A DNA stretch of 19,962 nt, taken from assembly GCA_021737445.1 (NCBI GenBank), contig JAIPDY010000032.1, positions 1 to 19,962 of the forward strand. Direction: 5' to 3'. A model generated the notes under the pieces. It did no database searches and was not told where the DNA came from. It was given only the letters and a program-made list of their open reading frames with translations. This document shows positions 14,292-19,962 of this stretch, piece after piece (position 1 is the first letter of the stretch; each line of letters begins with the position of its first letter). This DNA is from Desulfotignum sp. (GTDB lineage Bacteria > Desulfobacterota > Desulfobacteria > Desulfobacterales > Desulfobacteraceae). Position numbers and translations under genes: made by a program.

Positions 14292-15554
14292 TTATGGCAC
14301 CGGCATGATCCGGGGTTCAAAATTCAGGGTGGCAAAGTAGTCTGCCATGGTTTCAGCCCGCCGGATGAGGGCAACACTGCCATCTTTTTTTAGCATAAGT
14401 TCTTTGGGACGTAAATGGCCGTTGTAGTTGAATCCCATTGAATGGCCGTGTGCCCCTGTATCGTGGATGACCAGTATATCGCCTTCGCAGGTTTTGGGCA
14501 GAAGCCGCTGAACGGCAAATTTGTCGTTGTTCTCGCACAGGGCTCCCACCACATCCACCGGCCCGGATGCGGGAAGCGATTCTTTTCCATGTACATGAAC
14601 ATGGTGGTAGGCCCCGTATAGTCCAGGGCGCATGAGAGCGGACATGGATGCATCCACCCCCACATAATCTCTGTAAATGTGTTTGTGATTGATGACACGG
14701 GTGACCAGAACCCCGTGGGGGCCGGTAATATAACGGCCGCTTTCCATGTACAGCCTGGGTGTCCAGCGGTTTTTCGCCCTGAATCTTTCCAGGGAACCGA
14801 TAATTCCCCTGGCCATGGCTGTCAGATCAAAGGGGTGGTCTTTAGGGGTATAGGGAATGCCCAGGCCTCCGCCGATGTTTATGAATTCAAAACAGACGGC
14901 AAATTTTTTGTAAAGTTCTGTAATGATTTCCAGCAGCATGTCAGCGGTATCGATCATGTATGTGTGATTTAGTTCATTGGATGCCAGCATGGTGTGTATG
15001 CCGAATCGCTTGACTCCCATCTGGATGGCGGTTTCATAGGCTTTGTGAATCTGGTTATGGCTGACCCCGTATTTGGCTTCTACCGGGTTGCCGATAATAT
15101 GGTTCCCGGATCTTTCAGGGCCGGGATTGTACCTGAAGCTGATCAGTTCAGGGACCCGGGGCAGCTTTGAGATAAGTGAGATATCATCCAGATTCAGGAT
15201 AGATCCGCCATGATCCATGGCTTGTCTGAACTGGTCCAAACTGGTATTGTTGGAGGTGAACATGATATCTTCTCCAGTGGCCCCGGTTCTCCTGGCCAGT
15301 GACAGTTCAGGCACGGAGCTGCAGTCAAATCCGAATCCTTTTTCACGGAGAACAGCCATGATGGAGGGGTTGGGCAGGGCTTTGACGGCAAAGTATTCTT
15401 TAAACCCTTCAACCGGGCTGAACGTGGTATTGAGAAAGTCGCAGTTATCACAGATGCCGGTTTCATCATAAATATGAAACGGGGTGCCAAAGGTTGTGAC
15501 GATCTTTGGGAGAATCAGGGACAATCTTTTCTTAAAGGCGGGTGACATGGGCAT
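14292..15554 (-). CDS. PLP-dependent decarboxylase, diaminopimelate-decarboxylase-like (fold III)
   Basis: 420 residues, alanine-racemase-fold decarboxylase. Visible: P-F-H-I-Y-D (25-30), the PLP lysine K58 in Y-F-A-V-K-A-L-P-N-P, a conserved F-D-C-S-S-V-P-E-L, I-N-I-G-G-G-L-G-I-P for the PLP phosphate, M-E-S-G-R-Y-I-T-G-P, C-E-N-N-D-K-F-A, and the C-terminal H-D-T-G-A-H-G-H-S-M-G-F-N-Y-N-G. Canonical LysA proteins have E-P-G-R and C-E-S-G-D at the two active-site segments; here they are E-S-G-R and C-E-N-N-D. I therefore do not assign lysA: the substrate may be another diamino acid or the enzyme may be a divergent lineage. AAGGA lies 8 bases before the ATG. It sits 66 bases behind an Lrp-type regulator on the same strand, which suggests amino-acid-responsive control. 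Confidence 0.88.
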   Translation of the reverse strand: MPMSPAFKKRLSLILPKIVTTFGTPFHIYDETGICDNCDFLNTTFSPVEGFKEYFAVKALPNPSIMAVLREKGFGFDCSSVPELSLARRTGATGEDIMFTSNNTSLDQFRQAMDHGGSILNLDDISLISKLPRVPELISFRYNPGPERSGNHIIGNPVEAKYGVSHNQIHKAYETAIQMGVKRFGIHTMLASNELNHTYMIDTADMLLEIITELYKKFAVCFEFINIGGGLGIPYTPKDHPFDLTAMARGIIGSLERFRAKNRWTPRLYMESGRYITGPHGVLVTRVINHKHIYRDYVGVDASMSALMRPGLYGAYHHVHVHGKESLPASGPVDVVGALCENNDKFAVQRLLPKTCEGDILVIHDTGAHGHSMGFNYNGHLRPKELMLKKDGSVALIRRAETMADYFATLNFEPRIMPVP

Positions 15555-15620
15555 GAGACATTTCCTTGGAGATAGTTCGGTTTTTTTAAAAATTTCAGGT
15601 GTGGTGTAAAAAAAACAGAT

Positions 15621-16082
15621 TCATAAATGGGTTTTATCCAGCATGATCTTTGCACTTTCCTTAAAAGATGACAATACAATATGGGTCCGGGTGGATACCA
15701 CAGCTTCGATGTTGTTGATCCGGGTCCGCAGAATGGTTTCCAGTTCCTTGTTGTCTTTTACCCTGAGTTTGGCCATCAGACAGTCCTGGCCGGCCAGGTA
15801 ATGAACCTCCTGGACCTGGTCAATGGCGGCCAGGGTGCGGCCGATTCTGGTAAAACAGGCAGGATCGGCCACCTGTATATGGATAAATGCCACCATGGCA
15901 CAATTGAACATATCAGGATTGAGCCGGACCTCATATCCCTGTATGATCCCTGATGCTTCCAGCTTCTTGATTCGCTCCAGCACGGCAGAGGGGGCCATGC
16001 CAATGGTTCTGGATACTTCAACATTGGGTATCCGTGCTTTTTTTTGCAGAATCTGAACTATTTGTAAATCGGTTTTGTCCAT
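15621..16082 (-). CDS. AsnC/Lrp-family transcriptional regulator
   Basis: 153 residues from the ATG at 16082; the upstream in-frame TTG (16124) lies at the edge of the promoter. The N-terminal winged helix-turn-helix (3-60) begins M-D-K-T-D-L-Q-I-V-Q-I-L-Q, with the recognition region V-S-R-T-I-G-M-A-P-S-A-V-L-E-R-I-K-K-L-E and the wing G-I-I-Q-G-Y. The C-terminal RAM/AsnC-like effector domain (about 65-140) has V-H-Y-L-A-G-Q-D-C-L-M and ends in S-T-R-T-H-I-V-L-S-S. Such proteins are octamers or dimers that bind amino acids and control local genes. The adjacent PLP enzyme is the likely target and amino-acid effector source. A strong promoter and an Lrp-box-like palindrome lie just upstream, pointing to autoregulation. 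No strong Shine-Dalgarno is seen. Confidence 0.93.
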   Translation of the reverse strand: MDKTDLQIVQILQKKARIPNVEVSRTIGMAPSAVLERIKKLEASGIIQGYEVRLNPDMFNCAMVAFIHIQVADPACFTRIGRTLAAIDQVQEVHYLAGQDCLMAKLRVKDNKELETILRTRINNIEAVVSTRTHIVLSSFKESAKIMLDKTHL

Positions 16083-16124
16083 GGAATGGTTCCGGTTTAT
16101 CTGTGTATTGTTTGTATTTAGCAA

Positions 16125-16153
16125 ATAATATTTAGATTTTTTGCCTATGTCAA
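16125..16153 (-). promoter_or_regulatory. Strong sigma70-type promoter for the Lrp-family gene
   Basis: On the minus strand TTGACA (16153-16148), a 17-base spacer and TATTAT (16130-16125). The -35 is consensus and the -10 matches 5 of 6. The predicted start near 16118 gives a leader of about 36 bases to the ATG at 16082. It should drive the lrp-decarboxylase-cutA set. Confidence 0.75.
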
Positions 16154-16182
16154 GAATAAATATTTTATTATTTTATTATTTT

Positions 16183-16197
16183 TAGAATTATATTCTT
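16183..16197. promoter_or_regulatory. Lrp-box-like palindrome
   Basis: TAGAATTATATTCTT, with AGAAT-TAT-ATTCT as a perfect inverted repeat (16184-16196). It agrees with the E. coli Lrp consensus YAGHAWATTWTDCTR at 12 of 15 positions by my count. It lies 30 bases upstream of the lrp -35 box in a very AT-rich intergenic segment, a usual place for autoregulation. It is also about 130 bases upstream of the divergent HD-GYP gene. Confidence 0.5.
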
Positions 16198-16327
16198 ATA
16201 AATCAGGGCATCAGGTGATTTTTTCATTTTTGTTGATAAAATAGTTGCTTTCATATACACACATATCTTAAGGAAAGATAAGAACTAAAAAATCCTAAAA
16301 ATTCATAAACAGGCTGACTTGAAAATT

Positions 16328-17857
16328 ATGACGGATGATATCATTAAGATCCTGGTGGTGGATGATGAAGAAGGCATTCGGGATGTCACTGAAGGATATT
16401 TCCAGAGAAAAGGATATGAGGTTTACACTGCCGGGAACGGAGTGGAGGCCCTTGATGTCATCAATCAGGAGAAGATTTCCTGTATTTTCACTGACATCAA
16501 TATGCCGGTGATGGATGGTCTTGAGCTGGCAGAAAAAATCAGACAGATTGACAACACCCTCCCGGTTGTGGTGATGACCGGGTATCCCTCCCTGGAGAAC
16601 ACCATCCAGACCCTTAAAAACGGGGTTGTGGACTATCTCATAAAACCGGTGAATCTTGAGCAGATGGAATTGACCCTCAGGCGGATTTTGAGAGAACGTG
16701 AGCTGTTTGTGGAAAATCTGATCCTCAAAGAGGAGGTGGAACGTCAGGCCAGGCTTCAAAAGTTGAATGAACAGCTGGTCAAGCGGGTGGAAGAGGTCAA
16801 TACCCTGAACCGGGTGATGGAGGATTTTTCCACCACAGACTCCAGCCAGGCAATCTTTGACAAGGTTGTGGAACTGGGGGTGGAAGAACTCCATGCAGAC
16901 CAGGTTTTTTTCCATATTTTTTCAGAAAAAAACCGGTCTCTGGTCCTGGTGGCCAGTGCTTGTGCCGATGGTTCTGACGAACAGGCCTCTATGCGGCTTG
17001 AAACAGATATCCCTGATAAAACCAGATCCTATATCAAAGAATACCTTGCTGCCGGAAAAACACCCTGTCTGGTACCGGAATCCAGTGAGATCAGTCAGCT
17101 GGGGCCACCGGTGAATTCTTTTATGGCGGTTCCTTTGAAAATCCGGGATAAAATTTTTGGGGTGGCATCTGCCTTTATTTTTCAACAAAGCCTGTCTTTC
17201 AGCGAAAAAGATATTTACTACATGAATTTCATCACCCGGAAAGCAGCGGCTGCCATTGAAAATATTGCCTTGTATGAAAATATCTATGACAATCTGTTTT
17301 CCACCCTGTTCGCCTTTGTAACAGCACTTGAGGTTCGTGATTTTTATACCAGGCGGCATTCCACCCGGGTGGCCAGGTATGCGCATATGATCGCCCGGGA
17401 AATGGGGTGTTCTGAACAAGAACTGGACGTGATCAATTTTGCAGGCACCCTGCATGATATCGGTAAGATCGGTATCAGGGACGACATTTTGCTCAAGCCC
17501 GGCCGGCTGACAGATGAAGAATTTGAAAAGATCAAGGAACACCCGGCCATCGGGGCGGATATAATAAGCAAGCTGGGGTTGTGGGACCGGGAAGTGGCAA
17601 TCATCCGGCATCACCATGAGCGGTTTGACGGCAAGGGATACCCTGATGGGCTAAAGGGGGAAGCCATTCCAAAACTGGCAAGGATCATGTCTGTGGCCGA
17701 TTGTTTTGATGCCATGGCATCTGACCGGACCTACCGCAAAAAAATGGAAAAGAGCCTTGTTCTTGAGATTATTGCTGAAAATTCAGGTACCCAGTTTGAC
17801 CCGCAGGTGGTGGATGCGTTTTTACGGGTGATTGACCAGGTGCCTGAAACAGATTAA
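16328..17857 (+). CDS. Response regulator: receiver, GAF and HD-GYP phosphodiesterase domains
   Basis: 509 residues from the ATG at 16328; an in-frame TTG at 16319 is less likely, and no good Shine-Dalgarno is visible. Residues 7-120 are a CheY-like receiver: D-D-E-E, phosphoacceptor D56 in F-T-D-I-N-M-P-V-M-D-G, M-T-G-Y-P and Y-L-I-K-P. A charged helix (about 120-165, probably coiled coil) connects to a GAF domain (about 170-320). The HD-GYP domain (about 325-500) has H-S-T-R-V-A-R-Y-A, L-H376-D377-I-G-K, the metal-binding H-H-H-E-R and D-G-K-G437-Y438-P439, followed by D-C-F-D-A-M. Intact catalytic residues predict hydrolysis of cyclic di-GMP, gated by phosphorylation and a GAF ligand, in the cytoplasm. 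No partner kinase is adjacent. It is divergent from the lrp gene across 245 AT-rich bases. Confidence 0.94.
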   Translation: MTDDIIKILVVDDEEGIRDVTEGYFQRKGYEVYTAGNGVEALDVINQEKISCIFTDINMPVMDGLELAEKIRQIDNTLPVVVMTGYPSLENTIQTLKNGVVDYLIKPVNLEQMELTLRRILRERELFVENLILKEEVERQARLQKLNEQLVKRVEEVNTLNRVMEDFSTTDSSQAIFDKVVELGVEELHADQVFFHIFSEKNRSLVLVASACADGSDEQASMRLETDIPDKTRSYIKEYLAAGKTPCLVPESSEISQLGPPVNSFMAVPLKIRDKIFGVASAFIFQQSLSFSEKDIYYMNFITRKAAAAIENIALYENIYDNLFSTLFAFVTALEVRDFYTRRHSTRVARYAHMIAREMGCSEQELDVINFAGTLHDIGKIGIRDDILLKPGRLTDEEFEKIKEHPAIGADIISKLGLWDREVAIIRHHHERFDGKGYPDGLKGEAIPKLARIMSVADCFDAMASDRTYRKKMEKSLVLEIIAENSGTQFDPQVVDAFLRVIDQVPETD

Positions 17858-17880
17858 TTTTAAAAAAAGTAAAAAAAGAG

Positions 17881-17909
17881 TTGACAATGTCGGGCAAAAC
17901 ATATAAATT
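17881..17909 (+). promoter_or_regulatory. tRNA operon promoter
   Basis: Consensus TTGACA at 17881-17886 with TAAATT at 17904-17909 (17-base spacer); TATAAA at 17902-17907 is an alternative with 15 bases. It lies 27 bases before tRNA-Lys and 24 bases after the HD-GYP stop. This is a normal arrangement for a stable-RNA unit. Confidence 0.7.
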
Positions 17910-17935
17910 CGCCTTTGTTTTTTGGGAGTGCCCCC

Positions 17936-18011
17936 GGGCCGTTAACTCAGTTGGCAGAGTATCTGCCTTTTAAGCAGAGAGTCGCTGGTTCGAGCCCAGC
18001 ACGGCCCACCA
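17936..18011 (+). tRNA. tRNA-Lys (anticodon UUU)
   Basis: Complete cloverleaf. The acceptor stem GGGCCGT (17936-17942) pairs with ACGGCCC (18001-18007), then discriminator A and an encoded CCA. The D-arm is ACTC/GAGT. The anticodon stem TCTGC/GCAGA encloses CTTTTAA with TTT at 17969-17971. The T-arm is GCTGG-TTCGAGC-CCAGC. It is followed 34 bases later by tRNA-Glu in the same transcript. Confidence 0.97.
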
Positions 18012-18045
18012 TTAAAAGAGCACCAGATACCAGAAAACCAGATGC

Positions 18046-18123
18046 GTCCCCATCGTCTAGCCCGGTCCAGGACACCGGCCTTTCACGCCGGCGACAGGGG
18101 TTCGAATCCCCTTGGGGACGCCA
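18046..18123 (+). tRNA. tRNA-Glu (anticodon UUC)
   Basis: The acceptor stem GTCCCCA (18046-18052) pairs with TGGGGAC (18113-18119), then discriminator G and an encoded CCA (18121-18123). The anticodon stem CCGGC/GCCGG encloses CTTTCAC with TTC. The T-arm has GGGG-TTCGAAT-CCCC. It belongs to the same transcription unit as tRNA-Lys and is followed by a terminator. Confidence 0.97.
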
Positions 18124-18138
18124 CATCGACATATCAAG

Positions 18139-18169
18139 GCCTTCAGCATCATGCTGAGGGCTTTTTTTT
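18139..18169 (+). terminator. Intrinsic terminator of the tRNA-Lys/tRNA-Glu unit
   Basis: A 10-bp stem (18139-18148 with 18152-18161, one G-T pair) with a 3-base loop TCA is followed by eight T residues (18162-18169). It lies 15 bases after the tRNA-Glu CCA. Confidence 0.92.
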
Positions 18170-18221
18170 GTTAAAAAAGATCAAAAATCCATAAAGCGAA
18201 TTATAAGTGTGTCTAAACCTG

Positions 18222-18250
18222 TTTAATAATCAGGCTGCAGGGTGTATACT
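18222..18250 (+). promoter_or_regulatory. Candidate promoter for der-rarA
   Basis: TTTAAT (18222-18227), a 17-base spacer and TATACT (18245-18250). The -10 is good but the -35 is weak. It is placed after the tRNA terminator and about 40 bases before the der start, where a promoter is needed. Confidence 0.4.
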
Positions 18251-18291
18251 GTCTGAGCAAGTCAGTCATGCCCCATTTTAAGGAGACCGAT

Positions 18292-19737
18292 ATGAAACCC
18301 GTGGTGGCCCTTGTGGGCCGGCCCAATGTGGGCAAATCAACATTGTTCAACAGAATGATCCGGTCCAGGCAGGCCCTGGTGGATGACATGCCCGGGGTGA
18401 CCCGGGACCGCCACTACGGGGAGGCCCAATGGAATGACAAACAGTTTATTGTGATTGATACCGGCGGTTTTCTGCAAGCGGATGATGACAGTTTTGCCAC
18501 CCAGATCAGAGAACAACTGATTCTGGCGGTGGAGCAGGCAGATGCCCTGGTTTTTATCCTGGACGGCAGGGCTGGACTGTCTCCCTATGATTGGGATCTG
18601 GCAGCGATTTTACGCAAAACTGACAAACCGGTTTTTTTTGTGGTAAACAAGATCGAAAATCTTCGTCAGCATGATGACCTGGGAGAGTTCTATGCCCTTG
18701 GCATTGAATCGTTTTATATGGTTTCAGCAGAACACGGCATCGGGATGGATGATTTTCTGGATGATCTGGTTGCAGCGTTTTCTGATACTGTGGACCCGGC
18801 CCCGGACGAAGATGAGGCTATCCGCATTGCCATTGTGGGCCGTCCCAATGTGGGAAAATCCTGCCTGGCCAACCAGCTGTTCGGTGAACACCGGGTGGTG
18901 GTGAGCGAAAAAGCAGGAACTACCCGGGATGCCATTGAGTTGGCTGTCACACAAAAGGGACAGCGGTTTGTCCTCATGGACACGGCCGGCATCCGGCGTA
19001 AGGGAAAGGTGACACAGAAGCTGGAAAAATTTTCCATCCTCAAATCCCTGAAAAGCCTGGATGACTGCCATGTGGCCCTGATCGTTATTGATGCGGCAGA
19101 GGGGATCACCGATCAGGACATCACCATTGCCGGATATGCGGAAAAAAGGGGGTGCGGCGCCATTTTTCTGCTCAATAAATGGGACCTGGTGGACAAGCAG
19201 GACAAAAGTGAAAAAGCATATCTGTCTGATTTGCGGTACAAGTCCAAGTTCCTGTCCTATGCCCCGGCCATGACAATATCCGCCCTCACAGGCCAGCGCT
19301 GCCACAGGATCCTGGATATGGCAGCCAAAGTGTATTCCGAATACTGCTTCCGCATCAATACCGGCACCTTGAACCGGATCATTGAAGATGCCGTGTTCAG
19401 GGAAGAACCGTCTCTGCACAAGGGCCGGCGCCTGAAGTTTTTTTATGCCACCCAGGTGGCCACCCGGCCGCCCTGTTTTGTGTGCTTTGTGAATTACCCC
19501 AAAGCGGTGCATTTTTCCTATAAGCGGTATCTCATAAACCAGCTGCGCCAGATGATTCCATTGACCCTGACCCCCATAACACTGTATTTCAGGGAAAAGA
19601 CCGGCCGCATGGATTTTTCCGACAGAACCAGGGAAAAAGACAGAATCGCGGATAAAAAGGAACGGATCACAGTGAAGCGGCAAAAGCAGCGCAAAGACCA
19701 GAGCCGTAAAAAACGCAGACGGGATCACCAGGGGTAA
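18292..19737 (+). CDS. der: Ribosome biogenesis GTPase Der (EngA), tandem G domains
   Basis: 481 residues from the ATG at 18292, 6 bases after AAGGAG; an in-frame ATG at 18268 is upstream of that site and is rejected. Two GTPase domains in tandem define Der. Domain 1 has G-R-P-N-V-G-K-S-T (9-17), the switch V-T-R-D, D-T-G-G and N-K-I-E. Domain 2 has G-R-P-N-V-G-K-S, T-T-R-D, D-T-A-G and N-K-W-D. A KH-like domain ends near 445. A strongly basic tail of about 35 residues (many Lys/Arg) follows. Der is essential for 50S subunit assembly and acts in the cytoplasm. An oddity is the domain 1 G4 motif, NKIE instead of NKxD. rarA begins 5 bases after the stop, so the genes are probably cotranscribed. 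Confidence 0.96.
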   Translation: MKPVVALVGRPNVGKSTLFNRMIRSRQALVDDMPGVTRDRHYGEAQWNDKQFIVIDTGGFLQADDDSFATQIREQLILAVEQADALVFILDGRAGLSPYDWDLAAILRKTDKPVFFVVNKIENLRQHDDLGEFYALGIESFYMVSAEHGIGMDDFLDDLVAAFSDTVDPAPDEDEAIRIAIVGRPNVGKSCLANQLFGEHRVVVSEKAGTTRDAIELAVTQKGQRFVLMDTAGIRRKGKVTQKLEKFSILKSLKSLDDCHVALIVIDAAEGITDQDITIAGYAEKRGCGAIFLLNKWDLVDKQDKSEKAYLSDLRYKSKFLSYAPAMTISALTGQRCHRILDMAAKVYSEYCFRINTGTLNRIIEDAVFREEPSLHKGRRLKFFYATQVATRPPCFVCFVNYPKAVHFSYKRYLINQLRQMIPLTLTPITLYFREKTGRMDFSDRTREKDRIADKKERITVKRQKQRKDQSRKKRRRDHQG

Positions 19738-19742
19738 CTGTC

Positions 19743-19962
19743 ATGGATTTGTTTGATTCACAGGCGGATCAGCAGATGGCAGGGACGGTGCCCCTGGCAG
19801 ACCGCATGCGGCCCAGGAAACTGGACCAGCTCACAGGGCAGGATCATCTCATCGGCCCGGGCAGCCTTTTGCAAAAAGCGATCCAGGATGACCGGGTGTT
19901 TTCCATGATCCTGTGGGGGCCGCCGGGCTGCGGAAAAACCACCCTGGCAAACATTATTGCCC
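19743..19962 (+). CDS. rarA: Replication-associated recombination protein RarA/MgsA, N-terminal part (partial)
   Basis: The first 73 codons only; the gene runs off the right edge. The protein begins M-D-L-F-D-S and shows P-L-A-D-R-M-R-P, then L-D-Q-L-T-G-Q-D-H-L-I-G-P-G, which is the entry sequence of the RarA/MgsA (WRNIP1) AAA+ family. The Walker A motif W-G-P-P-G-C-G-K-T-T follows at about residues 60-69. RarA acts at stalled replication forks as a clamp-loader-like ATPase. The start ATG is 5 bases after the der stop. RuvB also has a related P-loop, but the R-P-x-x-L-D-Q-L-T-G-Q-x-H-L entry favours RarA. Confidence 0.9.
   Translation, partial: MDLFDSQADQQMAGTVPLADRMRPRKLDQLTGQDHLIGPGSLLQKAIQDDRVFSMILWGPPGCGKTTLANIIA

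Overview
The window looks like a chromosomal stretch from a sulfate-reducing member of the Desulfobacterales (Desulfobacter/Desulfotignum-like Desulfobacteraceae). The reasons are a roughly 50% GC content, housekeeping genes of deltaproteobacterial type, an acyl-CoA synthetase and a CoA-transferase/GNAT fusion suited to organic-acid oxidation, and a probable small selenoprotein. This placement is inference from gene content; no rRNA is present. Coding density is high, no gap without a gene exceeds 300 bases, and I see no phage, insertion sequence or CRISPR array.

Layout. 1-1990 (+): the 3' end of an aminotransferase gene, then the translationally coupled GTPase genes engB (ysxC) and era, then a small HNH nuclease gene. 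2037-4441 (-): a Pro/Lys-rich protein with a recombinase-like C-terminal helix-turn-helix, a DusB-type tRNA-dihydrouridine synthase, and a small conserved hypothetical. 4517-6471: a DHA2-family MFS exporter (+) converging on a universal stress protein (-); the terminator stem is built into the last codons of the exporter. 6663-8932 (+): a 65-residue membrane protein whose frame runs through an in-frame TGA followed by a SECIS-like hairpin, then a large OYE/FAD/[4Fe-4S] flavoenzyme. 8949-9914 (-): a second, DusC-like dihydrouridine synthase. 10063-11826 (+): an AMP-forming acyl-CoA synthetase, converging on a CoA-transferase/hydrolase-GNAT fusion (11836-13692, -). 13900-16082 (-): an AsnC/Lrp regulator, a diaminopimelate-decarboxylase-like PLP enzyme and CutA, probably read in that order. 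16328-17857 (+): a receiver-GAF-HD-GYP response regulator. 17881-18169 (+): promoter, tRNA-Lys(UUU), tRNA-Glu(UUC) and a strong terminator. 18292 to the end (+): der (engA) and the start of rarA.

How the genes relate. Much of the window serves translation: three ribosome-assembly GTPases (EngB, Era, Der), two tRNA dihydrouridine synthases and two tRNAs. The rest is acyl-CoA and amino-acid metabolism plus stress and signalling functions. The observation most worth a second look is the hidden selenoprotein at 6663-6860. A standard gene caller would end it at the TGA codon at 6750 or miss it. It has its own sigma70-like promoter, a well-placed Shine-Dalgarno, a sensible downstream frame and a hairpin at the right distance with an AGGU loop, and it sits just upstream of the flavoenzyme gene.
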